Origin: Ketogulonicigenium vulgare WSH-001
GTDB lineage: Bacteria > Pseudomonadota > Alphaproteobacteria > Rhodobacterales > Rhodobacteraceae
DNA: 64,000 bases
Assembly (NCBI RefSeq): GCF_000223375.1
Contig: NC_017385.1
Coordinates: 178,716 to 242,715, forward strand
Reading direction: 5' to 3'
The notes under the pieces were generated by a model. That model did not search any database and was not told where the DNA came from. It saw only the letters and a program-made list of their open reading frames with translations. A program made the translations under genes and the position numbers. Below are positions 43,220 to 54,663 of this stretch, piece by piece (position 1 is the stretch's first letter; every line of letters starts with the position of its first letter).

Positions 43220-44386
43220 ATGAAATTCCTATGTCAGACAACGGCAATCCTGGCGCTTTGCGCGGGCGGTGCCTTTGCGGATACGATCAAAGTCGGCGTC
43301 ATCGGCCCCTTTTCGGGCGGCGCAGCCTTGCAGGGCCGCAACTTTCAAGCCGGGATCGAGGCCTATTTCGCCCTGAACGGCCGCACCGTCGGCGATCACG
43401 AGATTGAAATCATCTATCGCGATCTGCCCGCCGCCGACCCCGGCCAATCCGCCGCCCTGACGCAAGAGCTGATCGTCGGCGAAGGCGTGCAATATCTGGC
43501 TGGTTATTATTACACCCCCGACGCCATGGCCGCCGCCCCGATCCTCGAGGAAGCAAACGTCCCGATGGTCGTGTTCAACGCGGCAACCTCGGCCATCGTG
43601 AATGCAAGCCCGCTGGTCGTGCGCACCTCGTTCACCACCTTCCAGACCTCGACGCCGATGGCGACGGTCGCGCGCGAGCGCGGCATTGAACGCGTCATCA
43701 CCGTGGTCAGCGATTACGGCCCCGGCGTCGATTCCGAAACCGCCTTTGTCCGCGCCTTTGGCGCAGCGGGTGGCACGGTGGTCGAATCCGTCCGGATGCC
43801 GATGTCCACCGTCGATTTCAGCCCGATCATGCAGCGCATCCGCGACAGCGGGGCCGAGGCTGTCTTTGCCTTCTTGCCCGCTGGCCCGCAAACCTTTGGT
43901 TTCATGACCGCTTTCGTTGAAAACGGCCTGAAAGCCGACGGCGTCCAACTGCTGGCGCCGGGCGATCTGACCCAAGAAAGCGACCTGCCGGTGCTGGGCC
44001 CGAATGCCGCCGGTATGCTGACCACCTTCCACTATGCCGTCAGCCACAACTCGCCCGAAAACATCGCCTTTACCGAAGCCGCAACCGCATGGCTTGGCAA
44101 CCCCGCCGAGCTGAGCTTTCCCGCCGTCGGTGCCTTTGACGGGATGCATGTCATCGCCCATATGATCGCGGCAACCAATGGCCAACAGGATGCGGCCGCG
44201 GCGGTGGACTCGGTCAAGGGCCTCGAATGGATCAGCCCGCGCGGCCCCGTTTCGATCAACCCCGACAACCGCCATATCACGCAGAACATCTACCTGCGCG
44301 AAGTGGCCGAGGTTGAAGGCCAATATATCAACCACGAAATCCAGGTGTTCGAGAACCAAGGCGATCCCGGTTGGGTCGCACCCTAA
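43220..44386 (+). CDS. family 6 (LivK-type) ABC transporter substrate-binding protein
   Basis: A 388-residue periplasmic protein with a signal peptide (LCAGGAFAD). The mature N-terminus TIKVGVIGPFSGGAALQGRN, then YLAGYYYTPDAMAAAPILEEANVP and VVSDYGPGVDSETAF, are standard for the branched-chain amino acid/aromatic/urea binding family. It heads an operon with two LivHM-type permeases and two LivGF-type ATPases. Neighbouring pobA and pca genes suggest an aromatic acid as ligand; the PQQ gene upstream suggests an oxidised sugar. The sequence alone does not decide. Confidence 0.92.
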   Translation: MKFLCQTTAILALCAGGAFADTIKVGVIGPFSGGAALQGRNFQAGIEAYFALNGRTVGDHEIEIIYRDLPAADPGQSAALTQELIVGEGVQYLAGYYYTPDAMAAAPILEEANVPMVVFNAATSAIVNASPLVVRTSFTTFQTSTPMATVARERGIERVITVVSDYGPGVDSETAFVRAFGAAGGTVVESVRMPMSTVDFSPIMQRIRDSGAEAVFAFLPAGPQTFGFMTAFVENGLKADGVQLLAPGDLTQESDLPVLGPNAAGMLTTFHYAVSHNSPENIAFTEAATAWLGNPAELSFPAVGAFDGMHVIAHMIAATNGQQDAAAAVDSVKGLEWISPRGPVSINPDNRHITQNIYLREVAEVEGQYINHEIQVFENQGDPGWVAP

Positions 44387-44452
44387 TCCTACGACCCATT
44401 GCGGCGGGCACGCGTCCCGCCGCCCCTCCCGCTTCTAGCTAAAGTAGCCCTG

Positions 44453-45316
44453 ATGCAGACGATTTTTTCCATCGGCGCCGATGCGCTGGCCTATGGTATG
44501 GTGCTGTTCGTCATCTCTATCGGCCTATCAGTCACCATGGGGCTGATGAAATTCGTGAACCTCGCGCATGGCGCTTTTGCGATGCTGGGCGGCTATATCG
44601 CCTCTTATGCGACGCAATCGTTGGGGTGGCATTTCGGCTTTGCCCTGCTGGCGGCGGTCGCGCTGTGCATGATCCTCGCCGTGCCGCTCGAGCGTTTTCT
44701 CTATCGCCGCTTTTACGGCGCGTCCGAACTGCGTCAGGTGCTGATGACCATTGGCCTGACGTTCATGATGATCGGCATCGCCAACTGGCTGATGGGGCCG
44801 ACGCTGAAAACAATCGCCCTGCCCCCCAGCCTGCAAGGCCCGGTCGATATCGGCTTTCGCAGCTTTCCCGCGCATAAGATTTTCGCCGCCGCCGTGGGGC
44901 TGATCACCGCGCTTGGCCTGTGGCTGCTGATCGAGCGTACGTTTTTTGGCGTGAAACTGCGCGCCGCCGTCGATGACGCCAAAATGGCCGAGGCGCTCGG
45001 CATCCGCACCAAGGCCGTCTATGCGATCAGCTTTGCCCTTGCCATCGGCCTTGCCGCCATGGGCGGTGTGGTCGGTGCGCAACTGCTGCCGATCGAGCCG
45101 CAATATGCCCTGCACCATATGGTCACCTTTCTTGTCGTCGTCTGCGTGGGCGGCGCGGGGTCTATTGGCGGGGCGCTGGCGGCCTGCCTGATCCTTGGCA
45201 TGGTGAAAACCACCGGGGCTTATCTCTGGCCGGAATTTGGCAATTTCTTTTTCTACCTCGCGGTCATCGCCATCGTGTCGATGCTGCCGAACGGTCTGAT
45301 GGGGCGCGCGAAATGA
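44453..45316 (+). CDS. LivH-type ABC transporter permease
   Basis: A 287-residue permease: hydrophobic N-terminus MQTIFSIGADALAYGMVLFV, MGLMKFVNLAHGAFAMLGGY (the family motif), ALGIRTKAVYAISFALAIGLAAM and NGLMGRAK at the end. The start at ATG 44453 is preferred over the longer frame from 44399. Overlaps the next gene by ATGA. Confidence 0.93.
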   Translation: MQTIFSIGADALAYGMVLFVISIGLSVTMGLMKFVNLAHGAFAMLGGYIASYATQSLGWHFGFALLAAVALCMILAVPLERFLYRRFYGASELRQVLMTIGLTFMMIGIANWLMGPTLKTIALPPSLQGPVDIGFRSFPAHKIFAAAVGLITALGLWLLIERTFFGVKLRAAVDDAKMAEALGIRTKAVYAISFALAIGLAAMGGVVGAQLLPIEPQYALHHMVTFLVVVCVGGAGSIGGALAACLILGMVKTTGAYLWPEFGNFFFYLAVIAIVSMLPNGLMGRAK

Positions 45317-46296
45317 ACACAATTTCCCTGTGGCGGCGCGGCTTTAAGGGCGATCTGATCACCATCGCGGTGATGGTGACGCTGGCCGTGATCTGCTTTC
45401 ACTTCATGCCCTCGAACCTGTCGTTCTTTACCCGCATCATCGCCATCATGCTGCTGGTGCTGGCGATTGATCTGGTCACCGGCTTTACCGGCATCGCAAC
45501 GCTGGGCCATGCCGCGCTTTATGGCGCGGGCGCCTATGCCGCCGGGATTGCCGCTGCAAAATTCGGTATCAATGATCCCGTCCTGATGCTGCTGGTCGGT
45601 ATTGTGGCGGGCGCGCTGATGGGCCTCTTGTCCAGCCTTGTCATCTTGCGCGGTCATGGCCTCAGCCAATTGGTGCTGTCGATCGCTGTGGTGCAACTCG
45701 CGCGCGAGGCGGCGAACCGCTTTTCCACTTGGACAGGCGGCAGTGACGGCCTTGCCGGTATTTCCCCCGCGCCGCTGTTCGGGATGTGGCGGTTCGATCT
45801 GTGGGGTCGCACATCCTATTGGCTGGCCGTCGCGCTGCTGATCGTCACGTTCATTACTCTGCGCCAGATCATCCGCTCGCCCTTTGGCAAGCTGTGCCAA
45901 GCCATCCGCCAAGACCCGGTGCGGGTGCGCGCCATGGGCGCCCCCGTCTATCTGACGCAAGTAAAAATGTATGTCATCTCGGGCGCGGTCGCGGGCCTTG
46001 GCGGCGCGCTTTCGGCGGTTGCGACCAAGGTCGTCGGCCTCGACAGCCTGTCGTTTGAACTCTCGGCCGAGGCTGTCGTCATGCTGGTGCTGGGCGGCAC
46101 CGCCAATCTGTATGGCGCGCTGATCGGCTCGGCCGTGTTCATGTGGTTCGAACATACGATGTCGACCATCAATCCCTATCACTGGCTAACGATTGTCGGC
46201 GCATTACTGGTCGCCATCGTCCTGTTCGCGCCGCGCGGCCTGACCGGCCTTGCCGAAAGCCTGTGGGCGCGCCTGATGAAAGGGGCCTTCAAATGA
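45313..46296 (+). CDS. LivM-type ABC transporter permease
   Basis: A 327-residue permease with about eight hydrophobic segments; family motifs LVTGFTGIATLGHAALYGAGAY and RQDPVRVRAMGAPVYLTQVK, then GAVAGLGGALSAVATK. Coupled to the permease upstream and the ATPase downstream by ATGA overlaps. The second channel subunit of the importer. Confidence 0.93.
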   Translation: MNTISLWRRGFKGDLITIAVMVTLAVICFHFMPSNLSFFTRIIAIMLLVLAIDLVTGFTGIATLGHAALYGAGAYAAGIAAAKFGINDPVLMLLVGIVAGALMGLLSSLVILRGHGLSQLVLSIAVVQLAREAANRFSTWTGGSDGLAGISPAPLFGMWRFDLWGRTSYWLAVALLIVTFITLRQIIRSPFGKLCQAIRQDPVRVRAMGAPVYLTQVKMYVISGAVAGLGGALSAVATKVVGLDSLSFELSAEAVVMLVLGGTANLYGALIGSAVFMWFEHTMSTINPYHWLTIVGALLVAIVLFAPRGLTGLAESLWARLMKGAFK

Positions 46297-47039
46297 GCAT
46301 TCTCGAGGTTCGCAACCTGTCCAAGGCCTTTGGCGGACTGCAGGTGACAGATGATGTCTCGCTGACCCTGAACCCCGGTGATCGCGTCGCGCTGATCGGG
46401 CCGAATGGGGCGGGTAAGACCACTTTCGTCAATCTGGTCACCGGGCATCTGAAACCGAACGCGGGCCAAGTGCTGATCGACGGGCAGGATATGACGCGCG
46501 CCAGCCCCACCGCCCGCGTCCATGCGGGCCTCGTGCGCAGCTTTCAGGTCACGCGCCTCTTTCCCGATATGACGCCCGAGGAACATGTCGCCCTTGCGAT
46601 CCTGCAACGCATGGGCCGCGCCGAACGCATCTTTGCCGATTACCGCGCCATGCCCGATGTGATGGACGAGGTGTTTGATATCCTGCAGCTTTTGCAGCTA
46701 TCGCCGCTGGCCCGCACAGCGGTGCGCGACATCGCTTACGGCCAACAGCGCCTGCTGGAAATTGCCCTCGCCATGGCGCTGCGCCCCCGCGTGCTGCTGC
46801 TGGACGAGCCTGCCGCCGGCGTTCCCGCCTCGGATACCGTGCTGATTGAAAAGGCGCTTGATCAGTTACCGCCCGCGCTTGCGGTGCTGATGATCGAGCA
46901 TGACATGGATTTCGTCTTTCGCTTTGCCCGCCGCGTTGTGGTCTTGGCCGCTGGCCGCCTGATCTTTGACGGCACCCCGGCCGAGGTCGCCGCCGACCCG
47001 CAGGTGCGCGAAGCCTACCTAGGAAGCTACGCAGAATGA
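46293..47039 (+). CDS. LivG-type ABC transporter ATP-binding protein
   Basis: A 248-residue ATPase: Walker A GPNGAGKTT, LVRSFQVTRLFPDMT at the Q-loop, the region IAYGQQRLLEIALAM in place of the LSGGQ signature (AYGQQ is usual for LivG), Walker B VLLLDEPAAGVP, and MIEHDMDFVF. Start ATG 46293 overlaps the LivM stop. The frame upstream is open but lies inside the permease gene. Confidence 0.93.
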   Translation: MSILEVRNLSKAFGGLQVTDDVSLTLNPGDRVALIGPNGAGKTTFVNLVTGHLKPNAGQVLIDGQDMTRASPTARVHAGLVRSFQVTRLFPDMTPEEHVALAILQRMGRAERIFADYRAMPDVMDEVFDILQLLQLSPLARTAVRDIAYGQQRLLEIALAMALRPRVLLLDEPAAGVPASDTVLIEKALDQLPPALAVLMIEHDMDFVFRFARRVVVLAAGRLIFDGTPAEVAADPQVREAYLGSYAE

Positions 47040-47746
47040 GCGCCGCAAGCCTGAATATCACCGGCCTCACCGCCGGTTACAGCCAGACCCGCATTCTGGA
47101 AGGGATCGACCTGTCGGTGCCAGCGGGCGGAAAGATCGCGATTTTGGGGCGCAACGGCATGGGTAAGACCACGCTTTTCGCCACAATCGCGGGACAGACG
47201 CGCCGGCACGCAGGTCAGATCATGATGGACGACACGGATCTGACCGCGCTGGATGGCGCGGCGCGTGCGCGCGCGGGCCTTGGCCTTGTGCCGCAGAACC
47301 GCGCCATTTTCCGGTCGCTGACCGTCGAGGAAAATCTGGCCACCGGTCTGAAAGATCGCCCCCGCAGCGCGATTGACGAGGCCTATGCCCTGTTCCCGCG
47401 CCTCGCCGAGCGTCGCCGCAATATGGGCGGGCAGCTTTCTGGCGGCGAGCAGCAAATGCTGACCACCGCCCGCACCATCCTTGGCCAGCCGCGGCTGCTG
47501 ATGCTGGACGAGCCGCTCGAAGGGCTGGCCCCCGTCATCTGCGACGCGCTGATGGAGGCGTTCACCCAGCTTGCCGCCAGCGGCCAGATGACCATCCTGC
47601 TGGTCGAACAGCGCCTGAAAGCCGCCTTTGATTTTGCGGATCATATTGTCATTTTGGAACGTGGTCAGGTCGCATGGCAGGGCACATCGGATGCGTTGCA
47701 ATCCGACCCCGCCACGGTCGAGCGCCTGCTGGGTGTGGGGCATTAG
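47036..47746 (+). CDS. LivF-type ABC transporter ATP-binding protein
   Basis: A 236-residue ATPase: Walker A GRNGMGKTT, GLVPQNRAIFRSLTVEENLATG, signature LSGGEQQML, Walker B LLMLDEPLEGLAPV, and VEQRLKAAFDFAD. Last gene of the operon; only 12 bp separate its stop from that of the convergent pobA, so read-through would give antisense RNA to pobA unless termination is efficient. No terminator is visible in the gap. Confidence 0.93.
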   Translation: MSAASLNITGLTAGYSQTRILEGIDLSVPAGGKIAILGRNGMGKTTLFATIAGQTRRHAGQIMMDDTDLTALDGAARARAGLGLVPQNRAIFRSLTVEENLATGLKDRPRSAIDEAYALFPRLAERRRNMGGQLSGGEQQMLTTARTILGQPRLLMLDEPLEGLAPVICDALMEAFTQLAASGQMTILLVEQRLKAAFDFADHIVILERGQVAWQGTSDALQSDPATVERLLGVGH

Positions 47747-47758
47747 CCCCACCCCGCA

Positions 47759-49823
<2,065 letters not shown>

Positions 49824-50705
49824 ACAATTGCGCCTCGAAATTGGGCAGCGCATCGGTGCGTGTTGTAAAGCCGACCGGCCCCATCGTATCGACCATATCG
49901 GCAGGCAGCGCCGCCAGCGTTCCGGCGGCCAGATCGCGTTTCACCACCCCTTCCGAGATCAACCAGATCGCATCCGATTGCATCACATAGGCGCGGCCAA
50001 AGGCATTTGAAATCGTCTCGATCTCGTCGCGCGGTTCGGTCACGCCATTCGCCATCAGCATCTGATCGACCAAGCGCCGGATCAGCGAATCCGGCGTTGG
50101 CAGCATCAGCTGATAGGGCTCGATCATCGCGATCTCGAACCCCTGCTCTGCCAGCAGCGGATGACCGGGGCGCACCGCCATCACGACCTGTTCGAAATAG
50201 AGATGTTCGAATGACAGGCCCAGCATCTGCGCGGGCCGCGCCATGCGTCCGATCATCAGATCCGCATCCCCCGTGCGGAGCAGCCCCAGCAGGTAATCAT
50301 TCGGGCCGGTCAGGATTCGCATCCGAAGGCCCGGATGCGCCGCCCCCAGCGCCTTGACCGTCTCGGGCAGGATCTGCGCCGAAACAGTCGGCAGCGCGCC
50401 AATGCGCAGGATCGGGCGCTGCACCTCGTGCTGCGCCGCCGCGATCCCTTGGCGCAGCGCCGCGATACTGGTCGCGGCATAGCCATAGAACACCTCGCCA
50501 AACGGGCTGAGGGTCAGCCTGCGCCTTGTCCGATCGAACAGCGCCTGGCTCAGGATATCCTCTAACTCTTTGATCGTTTTGGAGACGGCGGGCTGGCTGA
50601 TGTTCAGAAAATCGGCAGCCTTGCCGACAGATCGCAGCCGCGCCACCTCCCAAAAGCAGGTCAGATGCCGCAGCTTGATGCGTTGATCGATGACGCGCGG
50701 CGCCA

Positions 50706-52007
50706 TCAGCCGTGCGCCTCATCCGCAAAGGCGCGCGCCTCGGCGGGGGCCTCGCCCAGCCCCAGATCGGCCTGCAAGCCCGGGAAATCCCGCGCCATCA
50801 GATCGGCCAAAGGCACGCCAGACTGCACGACTTCGGCACAAAGCGCCTTGACCTTGGCCTGCGCCGCGGGCCGTGGCATCTGGCGGGCCAGCGCGAAACT
50901 ATAACTTTCCGCCGCGATCAACCCGCCGCCCGACAGCATATTGCGCGCCATCGCCGCAGCATCGGGCCGCAGGCCGCGCGCCAAATCCTCGGCCAGCGCC
51001 AGTGCGCGCGCGGCTGCGATCACGATCTGCGGCAGCACCATCCATTCGGTGAACCACGCCGCCCCGTCGCGCTGCTGGCGGTGCAGCCCCGCGCCCTGGA
51101 ACGCGCCACCCACCGCCACGCTATAGCGCGCCAGCGCCACCAGCACGGATGGCCCCACCGGATTTTGCTTTTGCGGCATGGTAGAGCTGCCGCCCGCGCC
51201 CGCCAGCACGACCTCGTCCACGCCCGATTGGGTCAGCAGGATCAGATCCTCGCCCATTTTACCAAGGCTGACGAGCAGCCCGACCAGCGCATCCATCAAC
51301 GCGCCCTGCCCGTCGCGCTCGGTATGCCAACTGACGCCCGGATCGCTCAGGCCAAGGCGCGCGGCCAGCCCCGCCCGCACCGCAGGCCCCTGCCCCTCCA
51401 TCGCAGACAGCGTTCCCGCCGCGCCGCCCAGCGACACCACCGCCACATCCGCCGCCGCAATCCGCGCGCGGTGCCGCAGCACGGGCCGCCCCCAACTGGC
51501 GATCAACGCGCCGAAACTGGTGGGCGTCGCGAATTGCCCATAGGTGCGCGCGGCCATCGGCAAATCGGCATGATCCGCCGCCAAAGCGCCCAGCCGCCCG
51601 ATCAGGCTGCCAAGCCGTGCGTCGATAATCGCGACCGCCCGCCGCAACCGCAGCGCAAGGCCGGTGTCCATGATATCCTGCGATGTCGCGCCCCAATGGA
51701 TATATTGCGCATGTTCCGGCGCCTCCATCGCCTTGCGAAAGGCCGCGACCAGCGCAGGTACCGGCACGCCATTCACCGCCGTCTCGCGCGCAAATCCGCT
51801 GGGGTCGATCTGCACCTCGCGCGACGCGCGGGTGATGAACAGCGCCGAATCCAGCGGGATCAGCCCGAGTTCCCCCTGCACCTCGGCCAAGGCCCCTTCG
51901 ACCAGCAGCATCGCCCGCACAACGGCGCTGTCGGAAAACAGCGCCTCGACCTCGGCGTCGCCGAACAGGCCCCGATAGATGGCGGAATCGAAAATGGATG
52001 CGGGCAT
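50706..52007 (-). CDS. pcaB: 3-carboxy-cis,cis-muconate cycloisomerase
   Basis: A 433-residue enzyme of the fumarase/aspartase superfamily; it turns 3-carboxy-cis,cis-muconate into 4-carboxymuconolactone. The signature GSSTMPQKQNP is present, with HWGATSQDIMDTGLALRLR upstream of it. Start ATG 52007 gives MPASIFDSAIYRGLFGD, typical of PcaB; the longer frame lies in pcaG. It is preceded by pcaG (13 bp) and followed by pcaQ. Confidence 0.95.
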   Translation of the reverse strand: MPASIFDSAIYRGLFGDAEVEALFSDSAVVRAMLLVEGALAEVQGELGLIPLDSALFITRASREVQIDPSGFARETAVNGVPVPALVAAFRKAMEAPEHAQYIHWGATSQDIMDTGLALRLRRAVAIIDARLGSLIGRLGALAADHADLPMAARTYGQFATPTSFGALIASWGRPVLRHRARIAAADVAVVSLGGAAGTLSAMEGQGPAVRAGLAARLGLSDPGVSWHTERDGQGALMDALVGLLVSLGKMGEDLILLTQSGVDEVVLAGAGGSSTMPQKQNPVGPSVLVALARYSVAVGGAFQGAGLHRQQRDGAAWFTEWMVLPQIVIAAARALALAEDLARGLRPDAAAMARNMLSGGGLIAAESYSFALARQMPRPAAQAKVKALCAEVVQSGVPLADLMARDFPGLQADLGLGEAPAEARAFADEAHG

Positions 52008-52020
52008 AGAGTCCTCCTTG

Positions 52021-52632
52021 TTACATGTCAAAGAAGACGGTTTCGCCCTCACCTTGCAAGCGGAAGTCGATCTGATACTGCCCATTCCCTTGGTGCCGCG
52101 CCAGCAGCGTCGCGACACGTTCGCGATGCTCGATCCGCCCCAGCACGGGACAGGCCTCGTTCGCATCCGCCTCGTCATCGAAATAGATGCGCGTCTGCAA
52201 CCCAAGGTTCACGCCCCGCGCCACCAGCCAGACCGCGATATGGGGCGCCATCAGCCGCCCATCGGGATAGGGCACGCGCCCCGGTTTCACCGTATCAATC
52301 CGCCAGATGCCAGTGTCGAAATCAGCCGCCACCCGCGCCCAGCCGGTCACGCCCGGATCTGCGGGCCCGCGCGGATCATTGACCGGATAGATCCCCGCCG
52401 CGTCCGCCTGCCAGGTCTCGAACAAAGCATCGCGCAGCACCATCCCCGCGCCGTCGATCACGCGGCCGGTGATGGAAATCCGCTGCCCCTTGGCCGCGTC
52501 AGTCACTGGCGCGCGTCCCAAATCCTCGGGGTAGATCCCCGGGATGCCCAAAGCATTCGGCACCAGACCGATATGCACATAGGGGCCAGCGGTCTGCGAG
52601 GGCGTTTCCTTTAGATAATCCAGGCGCTGCAT
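52021..52632 (-). CDS. pcaG: protocatechuate 3,4-dioxygenase alpha subunit
   Basis: A 203-residue intradiol dioxygenase alpha chain: QTAGPYVHIGLVPNALG, RVIDGAGMVLRDALFETWQADAAG, and RVPYPDGRLMAPHIAVWLVARGVN, as in PcaG. It binds no iron of its own but shapes the active site with PcaH. ATG 52632 overlaps the pcaH stop by one base (TGATG); a GTG one codon upstream is possible. Confidence 0.95.
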   Translation of the reverse strand: MQRLDYLKETPSQTAGPYVHIGLVPNALGIPGIYPEDLGRAPVTDAAKGQRISITGRVIDGAGMVLRDALFETWQADAAGIYPVNDPRGPADPGVTGWARVAADFDTGIWRIDTVKPGRVPYPDGRLMAPHIAVWLVARGVNLGLQTRIYFDDEADANEACPVLGRIEHRERVATLLARHQGNGQYQIDFRLQGEGETVFFDM

Positions 52633-53360
52633 CACAGCCCCTCCTTGCGGTTCTCGAAATAGGACTGCCGCCGTCCGCGCAGCACGATATCGAATTTATA
52701 GGCGAGGCAATCCATCGGAATGGCGCGGTTCATATCCAGCGGCGCAACCAGCACATCGATCGCCTTTTGCTGGCCAATCGTCTGCACAATGGGGCAGCGC
52801 GCAATCAGGGGATCGCCCTCGAAATAATTCTGCGTGATCAGCCGCTGACCAAAGCCCGATCCGAACACCGACAGGTGGATATGCATCGGGCGCCAGTCGT
52901 TCACGCGGTTCGGCCAAGGATAGGCCCCGGGGCGGACGGTCAAAAATTCATAACCGCCGCTCGCATCCGTCAATGTACGCCCGCAGCCGCCGAAATTCGG
53001 ATCAAGCGGTGCCAGATAGCCGTCTTTCTTGTGCCGATAGCGCCCGCCCGCATTGGCTTGCCAGATCTCGACCAGCACACCGGGCACGCCGCGCCCGTTC
53101 TCGTCCAGCACACGGCCATGCAGGATGATCCGCTCGCCAATCGCAGGCTGGCCGGTGAAATTCATAATCAGGTTGTTATCCAACTCGCCGATCATCGCCT
53201 GCCCGAACGCGGGCCCCGTCTCTTCGCTCAGCGTCGAGCCAAGCGACACCAGCGGCCGGAACGGCGCCCGCGTCATCGAGGTTTTATACCCCGGCGTATA
53301 GGCCGCCGGATGCCAATCGCGATCGCGAAAATAAAGCGGGCCCTGATCGGTGGTGGTCAT
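52632..53360 (-). CDS. pcaH: protocatechuate 3,4-dioxygenase beta subunit
   Basis: A 242-residue catalytic chain that opens the ring of protocatechuate between its hydroxyls. Fe(III) ligands are visible: Tyr in GGRYRHKKDG, Tyr in PGAYPWPN, and two His in WRPMHIHLSV. Intradiol signature LVEIWQANAGGRYRHKKD. The start at ATG 53360 is the third of the family-like N-terminus MTTTDQGPLYFRDRDWHP. It lies between pcaC (33 bp) and pcaG. Confidence 0.96.
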   Translation of the reverse strand: MTTTDQGPLYFRDRDWHPAAYTPGYKTSMTRAPFRPLVSLGSTLSEETGPAFGQAMIGELDNNLIMNFTGQPAIGERIILHGRVLDENGRGVPGVLVEIWQANAGGRYRHKKDGYLAPLDPNFGGCGRTLTDASGGYEFLTVRPGAYPWPNRVNDWRPMHIHLSVFGSGFGQRLITQNYFEGDPLIARCPIVQTIGQQKAIDVLVAPLDMNRAIPMDCLAYKFDIVLRGRRQSYFENRKEGL

Positions 53361-53393
53361 GGCGCTGTCTCCTCCCAAAGATGGCTGCCGCCG

Positions 53394-53795
53394 CTATTTA
53401 GCGCTCGGAATTTGCGATGTGTCGATGCCCAATTCGGTGAACACCTCTTTGGCGATCTTGAACGCATGGTTCGCGCGCGGCACACCGGCGTAAACCGCGA
53501 CATGCAGCAGCGCCTCGACCACATCGGCGGGGGATGCGCCCGTGTTCACCGTCGCGCGCAAGTGCAGCGACAACTCCTCGTAATTGCCAAGCCCCGCCAG
53601 CAGCGCGATGGTCATCATCGACCGCTCGCGCGCGGGGATGGTGCCGCGCGACCACAGATTGCCCCAGGCGGTTTCCGTGATCATCACCTGGAACGGCTGA
53701 TCGAATGGCGTCGCATGCTGGGTGGCGCGATCCACATGCGCATCGCCCAAAATCTTGCGGCGCGTCGCAATACCTGCCGCGAAACGATCCGTCAT
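53394..53795 (-). CDS. pcaC: 4-carboxymuconolactone decarboxylase
   Basis: A 133-residue CMD-fold enzyme: it decarboxylates 4-carboxymuconolactone to 3-oxoadipate enol-lactone. Motifs PFQVMITETAWGNLWSRGTI, RERSMMTIALLAGLGNYEEL and HLRATVNTGASPADVVEALLH match PcaC. Separate from pcaD (not the fused PcaL form); the two overlap by ATGA. Confidence 0.95.
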   Translation of the reverse strand: MTDRFAAGIATRRKILGDAHVDRATQHATPFDQPFQVMITETAWGNLWSRGTIPARERSMMTIALLAGLGNYEELSLHLRATVNTGASPADVVEALLHVAVYAGVPRANHAFKIAKEVFTELGIDTSQIPSAK

Positions 53796-54571
53796 TTCAA
53801 TACGTCCTTCAAAAACGGCGCAATGATCGCGACCATACCCGCAGCATCCTCGGCCGGGGGCAAATGACCGACACCGGCCATATTATGCAGGCGCGCCCCC
53901 GCAATCCGCGCGGCACTCGCCGCAACCAGATCGGGCGGCGACGCGCCATCCTTTTCCCCCGCGATGACCACGGCTGGCAGGTCGATCTCGGCGGCCTGTC
54001 CGGTCAGATCGGCAGCGGCCAGCGCGCGGCAGGCGACGATATAGCCATCCGCGCGCGTCGACAGCAGCATATTGCGCCACAGGGGCAGCGTCGCGCGCGC
54101 GCGAAACGCCGGCGCGAACCAGCGCTCCATCACCTGATCGGCGATACTGGCAAGGCCGCCCGCCTCGACCGCCGCGATACGGGCCGCCCAAGCATCGGCA
54201 CTGCCCATTTTTGTCGCTGTATTCGACAGCACAATGCCCGCCAGCATCGCGGGCCGCTTGACCGCCAATTCCTGCGCGATCATGCCGCCGATCGACAGGC
54301 CGACCAACACCACCGGCGCGGATGCGACGGTCGCAATCAGCGCCGCGACATCCTCGGCCAGCGCGCTGATCGAGACCTCAGCCGCCAGATCCGACAGCCC
54401 ATGCCCCGGCAGATCGAACCGCACACAGCGAAAGCCGGGCAGGCGTGCCACCACGCCGTCCCAAAGCCGCAGATCCGTGCCCAGCGAATTGGCGAAAACC
54501 ACCACTGGCCCATCCGCTGGCCCGTCGATGCGGTAATGCATGGCCCCCCAAGGCCGCGCCAGAACCTGCAT
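53792..54571 (-). CDS. pcaD: 3-oxoadipate enol-lactonase
   Basis: A 259-residue alpha/beta hydrolase that hydrolyses 3-oxoadipate enol-lactone to 3-oxoadipate. VFANSLGTDLRLWD near the oxyanion hole, nucleophile Ser in VGLSIGGMIAQ, and His in MAGVGHLPPAE. ATG 54571 is taken as start; the frame upstream (to 54604) is in the internal promoter region. It is the first gene after the 92-bp gap that follows pcaF and contains a PcaQ-like box, so it probably begins a PcaQ-controlled unit pcaDCHGBQ. Confidence 0.94.
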   Translation of the reverse strand: MQVLARPWGAMHYRIDGPADGPVVVFANSLGTDLRLWDGVVARLPGFRCVRFDLPGHGLSDLAAEVSISALAEDVAALIATVASAPVVLVGLSIGGMIAQELAVKRPAMLAGIVLSNTATKMGSADAWAARIAAVEAGGLASIADQVMERWFAPAFRARATLPLWRNMLLSTRADGYIVACRALAAADLTGQAAEIDLPAVVIAGEKDGASPPDLVAASAARIAGARLHNMAGVGHLPPAEDAAGMVAIIAPFLKDVLK

Positions 54572-54644
54572 GATCACCCCTCCCGTTTGCCCAAGATGTG
54601 CCATGCGGGCGCGGGATAGGAAAATGGTATCTCCTGAGAGTTAC

Positions 54645-54660
54645 ATAACCGGCAGGTAAT
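54645..54660 (-). promoter_or_regulatory. PcaQ-like binding box upstream of pcaD
   Basis: On the minus strand ATTACC-N4-GGTTAT (plus strand ATAACC-GGCA-GGTAAT), agreeing at 10 of 12 positions with the PcaQ box ATAACC-N4-GGTTAA described in Sinorhizobium meliloti. It lies in the gap between pcaF and pcaD, about 75-90 bp before the pcaD start, the position expected for a LysR activator site. Confidence 0.65.
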
Positions 54661-54663
54661 GGA

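Noticed and set aside
43165..43407. 80-residue frame beginning before the Liv binding protein
   Set aside because: Out of frame with the clear LivK-type gene and without similarity; the GAGGGAGAG ribosome site fits ATG 43220.
50712..52382. 556-residue plus-strand open frame inside pcaB and pcaG
   Set aside because: Shadow of pcaB, whose fumarase-type signature is unmistakable; Arg/His/Gln-rich translation.
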